Shown here piece by piece: positions 12,331 through 22,689 of a DNA stretch of 49,892 nt. This stretch comes from Purshia tridentata. Its lineage: Eukaryota; Streptophyta; Magnoliopsida; Rosales; Rosaceae. Position 1 is the stretch's first letter, and each line of letters begins with the position of its first letter. Under the pieces are notes generated by a model. It did no database searches. It was not told the DNA's origin and saw nothing but the letters and a program-made list of their open reading frames with translations. The stretch spans positions 1 to 49,892 of the forward strand of contig QANT01001261.1 of assembly GCA_003254885.1 (NCBI GenBank), in the 5' to 3' direction. Position numbers and translations under genes: made by a program.

Positions 12331-12615
12331 GGGATCGCGTGCCCTCCTGTTTCAAAGATGGCTCTACCAGTGCAGTAATTATAAACTATAAAGTACAAAG
12401 TAATTACAATTTGACACGTAGAAATTTAAAAAAAAATAAAAAGATAGGTATGGTCCAACTTCTGGGATCGCGTGCCCTCCTGTTTCAAAGATGGCTCTGC
12501 CAGTGCAGTATATATATTATGCAGTGCTTAATTATAAACTATAAAGTACAAGGTAATTACAATGTGACACGTAGAAATTAAAAAAAAAATAAAAAGATAG
12601 GTATGGTCCAACTTC
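12331..12615. repeat. Two-copy tandem repeat, about 133-bp unit
   Basis: A unit beginning 'gggatcgcgtgccctcctg' and ending 'gataggtatggtccaact' occurs at 12331-12463 and again at 12464-12615. The second copy has about 19 extra bases ('tatatattatgcagtgct'-like) after 'cagtgcag', itself a small local duplication. It lies between the two EF-hand/ZZ genes, just past the stop of copy B. Confidence 0.88.
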
Positions 12616-12666
12616 AGCAACTGAATCTCCGAAATGAAGTAATTGTACGTCTTAATTTGGTCTTGA

Positions 12667-14316
12667 TCACATGATGGTACACTGAGTGGAAGCAAAAATA
12701 TTTCCCAGGGCGAGTAACACCTCCATCGTCTTTAATGCTTTCCTCCCTACGCTACTCTGAAAACATATACAAACCAAGCAATTAAGGTCACTAGATCAAC
12801 AATAAATTAATTTATAATAATTAAAGGACAAATAAAAACTCTAGAGATCGATCATATATCAAAGAACAAAATTATTTCATGGAACATTGATTATGTGATT
12901 TTCGATACCATTATCACTGCGGTTGCACGTGTGTTGCACATATTAAATGCAAATATAAATGTTAATAATAATGTAATTAAGATAATATATATATATATAT
13001 ACATGATCAGTGGGATCCATGGTATACATACATTAATATAGTATCCATGATTAAATTAAGATCAGAAAGTTAACGATATTGATAAGAATTTTAATAAGCA
13101 AAGCTGACAATTAATCAAAGTAATTTTGACCCTATTAGCTAAGGCCTAAGATAAAATATTCAAACATCAATAGGGATATATGCCAAAAGGATTTATATAT
13201 GTCAAGATATTTAATATTATATATACCTGCACACACATTTTTATAATCTTCAATAATTATGGAAAGATTAGGTATGTATATTCGATCGAGGAGGAACTTA
13301 CATTTTTTGGCCTTGGATTCACAGGAACCACCTCATTGGATGTGGAGCTGCCTGACTCTGATAGGAGTGTAAGAGAAGAAGAAGAAGAAGAAGCAGAAGA
13401 AGAAAAAGAAGAATTTCTTGTTCCTCTTTTTCTGCCACTGCCATACTCATGATCATGTGTCTTTGACTGCATTAATTACATAAATATTTAAGTAAATAAT
13501 TAATTAATTAATTTTTTAAGAATCTAATTAATGTCTTTTATAGATTAATTTTGGCAGAATCGATATGGCCGGCCATATATAAATGGATTTTCTATTCCAA
13601 GTGATTCCCAACTTAATTAACAGATATATGGGAATGTTGGAAAGATTGTTAAAAATAATAATATATAATTATATGCAAAGTACAATCTTCCTTTTCTTTC
13701 TAATTTAATAAACTTTCGACTTTTCCAGTGATCTGAATATTCACGACAGTATTAAGATTATATAAAATAATTTTTTAATTAAAGAAACATATGAATATGT
13801 ATAGCTACATACCATGCTTGAGGATCGGTGGTGGTGGTTGAAATTAGCTGCCTCCATGGGCCTCTTTGTTTGAAGCAGAACAAAGTTATCAAGGAATTTA
13901 TTGTGGCCATGGTCATACTTGTCACCCACGTAACAATCAGTGCAAACATTGAAGGTGTTGGTGTGGGCATGGCCGTTGTCAAAGCATTTGACGCAAGTGA
14001 AATAAATGGAGCCCTTTATAAATTTTGTGCAGTAGCCATTACAGAAGGGTCTTCCACTGTAAACTATGTAGAAGAGAGTGAGCATACACATGAAATCAAG
14101 CTCCTCACTTCCTTCATTTTTTAGGTCATCAAAGAAGCTGCGGGTGCTCATGTGTCTGCAATCTTCATGCATGGCCATGTACTCCAAGAACTCAGGGACG
14201 CTCACTCTCTCAGTTCCATGGGGATCGAGTCCTGCCATGAACTCCTGTATCAACTTCCTTATTTCATCTGGGGCATCCTTGTAGTATGCGAATGCTGTTT
14301 GGTGCAACTCGTCCAT
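12667..14316 (-). CDS. EF-hand/ZZ-like Cys-rich protein with CaaX end, copy B
   Basis: Exons 13813-14316, 13302-13466 and 12667-12756 (504, 165, 90 bp) encode 252 aa, colinear with copy A. The EF-hand position (DPHGTERVSVPE) has lost the acidic residues at loop positions 3 and 5, so calcium binding here is doubtful. The Cys/His region keeps the C-x3-C, C-x2-C, C-x2-C and HGH pattern, with a slightly longer insert (GHAHTN) between the second and third pairs. Exon 2 is a longer Ser-rich linker with an RKRGTR basic patch. The last exon encodes KALKTMEVLLALGNIFAS and ends Cys-Thr-Ile-Met, the same CaaX box as copy A. The shared exon phases and tandem same-strand position indicate gene duplication. 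Confidence 0.85.
13376..13416. repeat. GAA-type trinucleotide repeat inside exon 2 of copy B
   Basis: Interrupted (GAA)n on the plus strand, read as TCT/TTC on the coding strand, makes the poly-Ser tract of the linker. Copy A has (ACT)n poly-Thr at the equivalent place, so the linker diverges by microsatellite change. Confidence 0.8.
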
Positions 14317-14400
14317 TGATTAGATAGCTCTCTTCTGATCTTGTAGGCTATAGCTAGATGATGAAAGAAAATTATATATAATTGAATTTGATTGGCACTC
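14317..14400 (-). promoter_or_regulatory. Core promoter of EF-hand/ZZ copy B
   Basis: A TATATAAT-type box lies at about 14371-14382 on the minus strand, about 55-65 bp before the ATG. It matches the TATA-containing leader of copy A in character. Confidence 0.4.
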
Positions 14401-14410
14401 GGGGAAGGGA

Positions 14411-14456
14411 AGTCACAAGCTAGGTTTATATATATATAAAAACCTAGCTTGTGACT
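14411..14456. repeat. Perfect hairpin with (TA)n loop
   Basis: A 17-bp stem 'agtcacaagctaggttt' pairs exactly with its reverse complement across a short TATATA loop. It sits about 95 bp upstream of the copy B start codon and could be a tiny MITE or a promoter cruciform. Confidence 0.85.
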
Positions 14457-14567
14457 GTGCATGTGGTTAATTTCTAGGAACTTTCTCAGCATATATGCAC
14501 CATATCCACCATTCTATATGTAAGGTCGGCATACCATTAGTCTTCGTCAACTAGATCTAATTAAGAA

Positions 14568-14709
14568 CTAGGATGTGAGAGAGGCTTCAATGGAGCATGC
14601 TCCATTGGGGCACCTCTCACAAAAAGGTGGGCTTCATATGTTGTAGGACCCACCTCTTTGTGAGAGGTATCCCAATGGGACATGTCCCATGGACGCCTCA
14701 AATCCCTAG
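14568..14709. mobile_element. Short inverted-repeat MITE
   Basis: Two imperfect complementary arms of about 70 bp: 'ctaggatgtgagagaggctt' at the left pairs with the right end 'gcctcaaatccctag', and 'cacctctcacaaaaaggtgg' pairs with 'ccacctctttgtgagaggt'. A self-complementary 'tggagcatgctcca' lies inside one arm. This is a typical foldback MITE of about 142 bp. Confidence 0.75.
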
Positions 14710-15289
14710 GATGTACGTCCACATCTTTGGAAAAGTGCGTTTGACCTTCTAGTGGGAACATATCAGTTCATTTTGCATATTCCTCTTCAAAATTTTTTTA
14801 ATAATTAAAATGAATGTGTTGATCATTGGCAAAATTTAAATAATAATTAAAATATTAAATGATTTTCAATTTATTCAAAGTTTTTTAAACAAAAATAATC
14901 CTATCGAAAATTTATAAATGAATGGATTCCATCAGTAAACTAACCTAAATGACATGTCTGAAATTTCTGTTGGTAAATATCCTTATTAATAGTGCTGATT
15001 TACACTGCTTCCTAAAGAGATTACGTATAATTATTTACATAATGATGGTAATCTAATATATGCATGCAAATGTCACTGCTGCCATCACCACATATATATA
15101 TAATATAGTAATAAAGACTATATCTTTATATATATAACAAATGAATTATTAGCAGAAAGTGGGACTTTGGTTTCCATTCTTCATTTGTCTACCTTGGTTG
15201 CCTTCGAAGCACTTGCTTTGATGCTTACATGTTTTCTTAAGTTAATTCGTATCTTATCTACTGTAATATAAAATGGTCTATCTTCATTG

Positions 15290-15690
15290 GAGTGATATAT
15301 ATATATATATATATAGCAAGGTCTATTGTGGAATTCTTACACGAGTTGTTTTGTATCAATTCGAACTGTTCATTTTTTACATCTTCATTAATTGATTATC
15401 CTTACAAAAAATTAGTTAAATCGGAAACTATTTGCCTATTTAACTTTGATCAAACAAATGAACGGTTTCCTTGAAAATATTTGGTTCGTCCATTTGTTTG
15501 ATCAAAGTTAGATAGGTAAATGATTTCCGATTTGACTAAATTTTTTCAAGGATGATCAATCAATGAAGATGTAAAAAATAAACGGTTCAGATCGATACAA
15601 AATAATTAGTGTGAGCCCCACAAGGGGATCCCATAAATTAGAAATTTATGGGAATCCCACAATAGAACCGGCCTGTATATCATATATATA
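15290..15690. mobile_element. Single-unit MITE related to the element at 0.2-1.1 kb
   Basis: Terminal inverted repeats are built on 'tctattgtgg...' and '...cccacaatagaa', with an internal palindrome around 'tttgatcaaacaaatgaacg' and its complement near 15495-15510. It shares 'caaaaaattagttaaatcgg', 'tgcctatttaactttgatca' and 'aaacggttc' words with the double element near the left edge. It shows what one monomer of that family looks like, about 390 bp. Confidence 0.75.
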
Positions 15691-16956
15691 TGGTAACTCA
15701 AGCAGAGTTTATTTATGATTCCCTGGCCTAGGTAAAGGGCGCTTTCGCTTTCGATATAGGAATTCAGTCCTTCTCTATTTTTCTTCATTGGCCTTTCTAG
15801 CATATAATGCTGAAAAATATATGCAGCCAACTTCACAAATTAATAATACAATTAAGCTACATATTATTAACTAGCTAAGAAATGAAGTACTTCGATGACT
15901 TACTTTTTGCTAAGCCTTCTTAAGTTTTATAATTATAAAATGTGCACATATATCTATTTTGTTTTGTATTTGTACGTATATATCTTCTTCCTTAATGTGC
16001 AAGAAACATAGAGCCTTATCAACCAATGACAACTGACTAGTACTGCTCTTGGCATGTTGGCATACTCAAGCATATTCTAGGATCGTGACAAATGGTATCA
16101 AAGCGTGATATGGTCGTGTGTGGTAGGAATGCATGCTCTCAAATAATTAGTTGTTTAATAAACTTTAACCATCATCATGTAAAGGTCTAGGTTCATTATT
16201 GGGCTTCTTTTGAATTTATCTAATTGATTGGTTTGAAAAGTCTAAAGTTTTTTAATAGGAGTACCATCCTGATAGAAAAATACAAACCAAGCTACTTTAC
16301 CAGGACTTAGAACGGTGTGAGAAAGTGTCACGAAATTGATCGAGTAAATATCAGGCATTTTTTTAGTGAACAAGTATCAACCCTTAAATAGACCATATAA
16401 TCTCATTTTTTGCAACAAAATTAAGTGTATAACTAATTAATTAGTTAGGGAGCTTCCAGGAAGAGAACCCATCACTTTAAATCGATGTTTCATTCTTCCT
16501 ATGGGTCAAGCATAATTTCCATGGAAAAATACAGAAACCGACAAATGGAGAAGATATATATAAGTTATATAACCACTTTCACCTTTGACCACCCGGACAC
16601 TTCGTGCTTTCTTAATGTAATAATTACTCTAAGATGCATGTTTTGCATCCTATTTAGTCTCTAATACACCAATTAACTAAATTTAACAATAAAGTAACTC
16701 ATTAAGTAAACCAAAATCAGTTTTCCTTTCTTTTTCATTTTCTCTCAAACACTCTCTCTCTTCCCTCTGATCAGTTTCTTCTTTGTCTGGTCCCCCCGAT
16801 CACTTAAACAAACCTGGGAGACTTGAGCGACTCCGAAAATCATTTAAAATATGCAAGTACGTAGAACAACCACAACTCATATAATAAAGTAATTTGTAAT
16901 ATATATCTTTACTGGTTGGTTCTTCTATTATCTTGAGATTCTTTTTTCTCTTAAAG

Positions 16957-17415
16957 GTTGGCTGTCTACTACATTTATTTACACGGCAATGATGGATTAT
17001 CCTACTCCCTCAGATTTCTTTCAACTTGCATACTTATATGAAATAATTAATGTAAGATGCATGTTTTCAATTGGTCTATTAACTAAAAAATGCAAACTGA
17101 AACTAAAAATATAAACTGAAATTGTGAACTAAAATTGCAAAATGAAAATACAAATTTTGTTTATTTGTTTCAGAAATTATATTAGTGCAAATTCTCTTAA
17201 AGGTTGGCTCTCTACTACATTTATTTACACGGCAATGATGGATTATCCTACTCCCTCAGATTTCTTGAGTCCCTCAGATTTCAACTTGCATACTTATATG
17301 AAATAATTAATGTAAGATGCATGTTTTCAATTGGTCGATTAACTAAAAAATGCAAACTGAAACTAAAAATATAAACTGAAATTGGGAACTAAAATTGCAA
17401 AACGAAAATACAAAC
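16957..17415. repeat. Two-copy direct repeat, period about 235 bp
   Basis: The stretch from 'tctcttaaaggttggct' through 'tttacacggcaatgatgg' and 'gtaagatgcatgttttcaat' to 'tgcaaactgaaactaaaa' occurs at about 16957-17155 and again at 17192-17415, with only a few substitutions and one short internal duplication ('tccctcagattt'). Confidence 0.88.
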
Positions 17416-17790
17416 TGAAGCTGTGTACTGAAATTGCAAAATGAAATTGAAACTGCGACTTTTTTAATTTGTTAATTAAAAATGAAACTTGAAAATTAAA
17501 AAATATAATAATATAAAAATGAAATTGAAACTGAAATTCAATGTTTAATTATATTATTATATCTTAAAAAAATAAAATATGAAACTGCAAGTACAAATTG
17601 AAATTGAAACTGTAATGTGAAACTAAAACTAAAATAACTGAAACTGTAATATAAAATTGAAATTAGAAGAATTAAAACTGTACTGCAAATAAGAAGAACT
17701 AAAATTGTATTGTAAATATAAAAAATTAAAACTGAATTGTAAATATGAAAAACTGAAACTGTACTGCAAAAATGAATGAAGTGAAAAAAA
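17085..17790. repeat. Degenerate 'aaactgaaattg' minisatellite-like region
   Basis: Many imperfect repeats of a 10-12 base word of the form 'aaactgaaatt' or 'aactgtaatatg' extend over about 700 bp. The region is strongly A-rich on the plus strand and has no open frame. Confidence 0.75.
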
Positions 17791-18194
17791 GAGAGAAAGA
17801 GATTAAAGCAAAAAACTAATAAATTTGATGTTTATTGACAAATTTAGAAGTAGATGATCAGGGTTTAGGTTTTTGGATTGTAGGTGATCAGTTGTTATTA
17901 CCTTGAAATTAAATTTGTGGTTGTGGATAAGTTGATGTTACCTAAAAATTAAATTAAAGGTGAGCTATAAGTATATTATTGGGTTTGAGTGCTTTTGGTT
18001 AACTTTTTCAATGATTATTACCTTATAATTAAATCACTCTTTCTTAATTGCTCATTCTGTCAACATATAAATTATTGCGCAAAAATGGTATGTTTTAGAA
18101 ACTTCAAAGTACTATAAATACAAGGGGTGATTTGTTTTATGGTTTGGTTAAATATATCCAAGGCGGATTTAGCTAAAGCTATTTATGATATGAC

Positions 18195-19280
18195 CTCTAA
18201 GTGAGACACTTCCATGGAGGTGATACCCAAGAAAAAGAGATAGGATTCTGTCATCAGCCAACACAAAGTTCCCTCTTATTATTAAGGGAGAATATATAAA
18301 ATATATAATATAATTGTTCTTTGAGACAAATGCATCCATATTTTTTTTATGTATAACTTTCGCTAGTGCTCGATAGCATTTTTTTATTTTCTATAACAGT
18401 CGAGTACTGCCGTAACAGTCAAGTACTGCAACAAGTGTTCGGCGTTATTTCCATAGCCCCTTTTTTTAGGGTACAAAGTACGAGTTCACCCCATATAGGA
18501 GGATGTAAAATGGATTTTGTGAAGACTGTATGTTAAGTTTTAAATCCAAACCCATAATTAAATCCAACATAAAGTCAACAAACTAGTACTGAGCATTCGA
18601 GGAAGAAGCAAAAAAGTACAGTTGAGCGCTCAGTGCTTGGTCTCCATAAAAAAAAATTGCAGACGTCTTGTAAGAGAATTTATGATATATATATATATAT
18701 ATATGTCCCAACTCAAAAGTGAGTAAATTTAACAATATATTTCAATAAAATTTCAAATGAACATATATGCTCAAAACTAATAATCTAACAACATAATATA
18801 GAACATATGTCATATTAAAAGAAAATTTGCCAAAAGGAGTATTCATTTTATTTTCTTTAGACAGTATTTCTGTAGCTAACAATAGAAATGCGAATTGACA
18901 ACTTACGAAATCCATGCTTGTAAAACATGAGGGGGGAAACTGAGCTTGGACTCTGAATTGGGATAGGCTAAAGACAACATGACAATGAATATGCAGTGCA
19001 ATTTTGTGAAGCTACAAACAGAATAGAATAGATAAGGCCAAAATGGTTGGGTGACGTTGGTCTGAAGCAACAGAAAGCATGTCAATATTGCTTGAAATTT
19101 AACAGAGGCTTTATCCACTATCTCATTCAGTGTTCTTACAAACTAGAGGCCAAACAGCATGTATGTACAAGTTTAGGAGGCTGTGACAATTGCCGGAGTC
19201 TAGCTATCTTAACCCAAACAGTTACAGTTACAACTCTGTTTTTACCCAATATATGAAGGCAATTCCTAAAGTGGAAACTA
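18195..19280. repeat. Segmental duplication, copy 1
   Basis: Two blocks match, in the same order and orientation, sequence adjoining the MED8 gene. Block one (18200-18300, 'cttccatggagg', 'gttccctcttatta') matches about 19745-19800. Block two (18930-19280, 'gagcttggact', 'cagaatagataaggccaaaa', 'attgcttgaaatttaaca', 'gccaaacagcatgta', 'agctatct..aacccaaaca') matches 19838-20196. About 600 bp of other sequence separates the blocks in this copy. Short open frames here are not genes. Confidence 0.75.
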
Positions 19281-19443
19281 GCTTCAGATGCCATTCAATT
19301 TCAAACAGATGGCTCTTCTTTCTGGTTTTTGATTCAGAACAATTTCACCATGGAAAAGCCCAGCTCATATGAATCTACATATATACTCGCACACCTTTAA
19401 ATTTATAATATATGACAAGTCAGCTTATATATATATATAAAAT

Positions 19444-19481
19444 ATCAAGAGAAAGATCATGTACATGGTCTTTCTCTTGAT
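19444..19481. repeat. Near-perfect hairpin
   Basis: 'atcaagagaaagatcatgta' is followed at once by its reverse complement with a single G:T position, giving a stem of about 19 bp with almost no loop. It is too short and too perfect for an obvious miRNA precursor. Confidence 0.8.
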
Positions 19482-19569
19482 GTTAATGCAATCAATGAAT
19501 ATTGATCAAAAAATGTTTTGGCTATATTTTGTTGAACCTAAATTCTTAGCCTCTTGATTTCTAGCAGTG

Positions 19570-19790
19570 CGATGGTATCAACGAATTTATTGTGGCAGCA
19601 TCATAACAATCAATGCAAACATTGAAGGTGTTGGTGGAATGGTCGAAGCATCACAGAATGGTCTTCCACCGTATACAACGTAGAAGAGAGCCAACAGTTC
19701 CTTCGTCCTTGAGTACGTAGGACATCGAAGAAACTTAAGAGAGATGCTTTCATGGAGGGAAAGTGGTTCCCTCTTATTAGCAAGGAAGAA
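19570..19790 (-). pseudogene. Degraded third copy of the EF-hand/ZZ gene
   Basis: The minus strand encodes a recognisable 'LLALFYVVYGGRPFCDA' piece matching 'LTLFYIVYSGRPFCNG' of copies A and B. After a deletion and a frame change comes 'TNTFNVCIDCYDAA'-type sequence and a shortened 'ATINS' end. The cysteines between the two pieces, the EF-hand and the CaaX exon are missing. Frame breaks and the absent 5' half show that it cannot make the family protein. It sits between the two segmental-duplication copies. Confidence 0.8.
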
Positions 19791-20196
19791 TATTATACAG
19801 ATGACACAACTCACAAGTAGGAAGGTTTTAGCTACTTCACCAAGGGGAAATTGAGCTTGGACTGTGTGAATTTGATAGGCCAAAGATACCAACTTTTGTG
19901 AAATTACAAACAGAATAGATAAGGCCAAAATGATTTGCTGACTTTGGTCAGATGTATCAGAATGCATACCAATGCAGGATTGGTAAAAAGAGATGGAGGT
20001 AGAAGATATTGCTTGAAATTTAACAAAGCTTAATCCACCATCCAATTCAGCGTTTTTACAAACTAGATGCCAAACAGCATGTACGAGTTTACATCTTTAT
20101 AGGTCAACAGGCTATGAAAATCGCCAGGGTCTAGCTATCTCAACCCAAACAGTACAGTTACAACTCAGTGTTTACACAAGCCAATTCCTAGGGTAG
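19735..20196. repeat. Segmental duplication, copy 2 (next to MED8 3' end)
   Basis: Counterpart of 18195-19280. It ends about 150 bp from the MED8 stop codon, so it probably includes MED8 3' UTR or terminator sequence. The left end of this block overlaps the pseudogene's 5' side. Confidence 0.7.
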
Positions 20197-20203
20197 ACAG
20201 CAA

Positions 20204-20242
20204 GTTTTTTTTTTTTTTTTTTNTTTTTTTTTTTTTTTTTTC
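20204..20242. repeat. Poly(T) tract with ambiguous base
   Basis: About 38 T residues with an N at 20223. On the MED8 sense strand this is poly(A), lying about 110 bp beyond the stop codon. The N marks a homopolymer the assembly could not resolve. Confidence 0.85.
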
Positions 20243-20350
20243 AAGGCCATAAAGATGAGTACGCAGCATTTTTAAGTTGTTTCAGGAAAAAGAAAAAGAA
20301 AAAATAAAATTAGTTTTGAAGTTTTTGTTGACAAACGAAGGAACATAGTG

Positions 20351-22632
20351 TTATTGCTGATTTTGCTGTCTCTGTTGGTGTTGGGCAAAATTGGGATGAT
20401 TCTGGGGTGTGCCCTGAAGTGCTACCATATTAGATTGTAGATTCTGAGCATTTTGTGGCATGTTTCCAAATGCACCTTGTGAAACATGTTGCTGTTGCTG
20501 TTGCTGCTGCTGCTGCTGCTGCTGTAGAGGCATCATACCACCTGTATTTGCTGCTCCCATATTAAACACTGCAAGCAAAGACCCCAACCACATTTGAGCC
20601 AATTAATTTCCAATAGATACCGACATAATCAGCAAGCAACACCTGACTGCATATTTCATATACGAGGTTAATATTAAAGACAGAGAAAGGGCGTATGTCA
20701 TACTTTGATCACTCAAAATTTGGGAAGCATGACTCCTCTGGGGATTGTTACCAGGCATTTCAAACTGTGCAGAAAAAAGAGCAAAAGGGATTAAGTCATC
20801 ACCATGTGAATAGACCATAGATATCATCAAAATACAACGGCCAACATAGATAATTTTTACGCAGCCTATGAGTATAAAGAACTTGCCAAGAAAAAAGGCA
20901 AGAGCACAAATAAACAAAAAACTGATCCGAACATAGAAGAAATTTCCAAGTTCTTTATTCCTGTATTTATATAGATCAAATAACAGATCCATGAAAAGTT
21001 TAAACTTGCTTCCACTAGGAATATGATTCCAACAACCTCAACGCAATAGAAGTTTCATATAACTCCCTAAAGTGCAATGCTTGCAGCTTGGTCATCTTAA
21101 GCAGTGAAACCCACCAGGTTTTACCACATTATCTGCTACAATGTAACTGGAACCACTATATGATCATATTCCAAGCTGAATGTTATCATTTAGTCCACCA
21201 CTAAAACATTATTCCGAATTGAAATAATCAGTACATTTGTACTTTTATTGGAGACTTTGGTTTGAGATCCTAAAGGGCCTCACCAAGTACGTGACACTAC
21301 TAAAGCCATAATTCTAGAGTATCTCAACCCATGCTCTAAACCATTAGCCCGTTCAATTCATCCACCTTTTTTGATTCACCTAGGGGAAACAACAAAATAA
21401 ATCACATTGGAAACGTACCTGCATTCGTGGCAGAAGTGATTGTGAGGACATTGTGGCCGAAATGTTTGGAATCTGAAACAGTAAAAAAAGTGAAGATAAA
21501 ATAACATAGATGCCATCAAAAAGGATAACGGCCAGCAGCTTCTAATTAAGGGAAACAGAAGACATATGATTTCAGTTATGCTAAAAATACACGATATACA
21601 AATTCAAACATGGTATCAGTGGACAGGAATACAAGTTGATGTTCAGAATTATGCAGTGAAGTAGGCAACATAATGTAAATGGCCAGTAAATTAACCAGGA
21701 AAAGACTAAATATTTACTAATGCACCGTTTCATCAGACCAGAAAAAAGAAAAAGAAAAAGAAAAAACTAATGCACCATTTCGTGAAATGCTTCACTAACC
21801 TGAAAAATCCCAAGAATTAATTACTTCAACTCAACATATAGAAATTCAGGAACAAATAAAAACTATCTATATACTAAACAACACATATCTCTGACTAAAA
21901 AGACAACATATATAACATAAAAGGAAAATGAAGTCTGGCATTACGGGAACCATTTCCATTATTTTGAGACACTTGATCTCCAATGGTTTGCTTTAGACTA
22001 ATCACATGTATGGTAGTATTTAATACTCAAAGAATAAAACAAAAAAGTAAAAGCTGTAGAGATTAACCTGAGTAGGTTTGGAATATTATGGGTCAATTCA
22101 ATGGGGAAGGAAATATAGATGAACAATCATCAATTGACACGAATATTCCCACCTTTGTTTCTCTTTTTTAACCGGGTAGAAATTTTCCCACCATGATGCA
22201 ATAAGAGCATAACAGTTAATGAAATAAAATTTAGAAAGTGAAACAATGAATAGACACATAATCTGACCATTTGATTTGGTGTTGTCTGAGCAGCATTAAA
22301 CAATGCACTGTTAGCAGTTCCAGAAAACTGGGTAAGATGACGATTCATTTGATTTCCTGGGTTAAGTTGGTTTTGACCAATGCCATGTTGAACATGTCCA
22401 GAAGGCAACTGCCTACCCTGAAATTGCTGGTGCCCCAATGACTGAGAAAATTGCATTTGATGCTGTCCATGCAACTAGAGGTACAAAATATTATTAGTTG
22501 AGCAACCCAAAAAAATGTAAATTCAGTAAGACAAATAAATTTTCTTTTCCATTATTGATGCAAATGCTTATCTGTTGGTTAAATTCTTGAAACAGTGGAG
22601 GAATCCATCCAAAGACAATTTTTGCGAATAAC

Positions 22633-22689
<57 letters not shown>

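Larger units (their letters stand above)
15691..18190. other. Repeat-rich intergenic region
   Basis: No coding gene is recognised. At 16093-16104 'tggtatcaaagc' resembles the primer-binding site of LTR retrotransposons primed by initiator Met-tRNA, but I could not identify LTRs. A direct duplication and a long degenerate A-rich tandem region follow (listed separately). Confidence 0.5.

Noticed and set aside
16093..16104. 'tggtatcaaagc', like an LTR retrotransposon primer-binding site
   Set aside because: A single 12-base match with one mismatch to the usual site; no flanking LTR, polyprotein or polypurine tract was found.
16957..17790. Repeat array considered as CRISPR-like or centromeric satellite
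   Set aside because: Units are irregular, without constant spacers, and limited to two long copies plus degenerate A-rich words; it is a local duplication in a plant nuclear context.
19444..19481. Hairpin as a miRNA precursor
   Set aside because: The stem is only about 19 bp with almost no loop, too short for a plant pre-miRNA.
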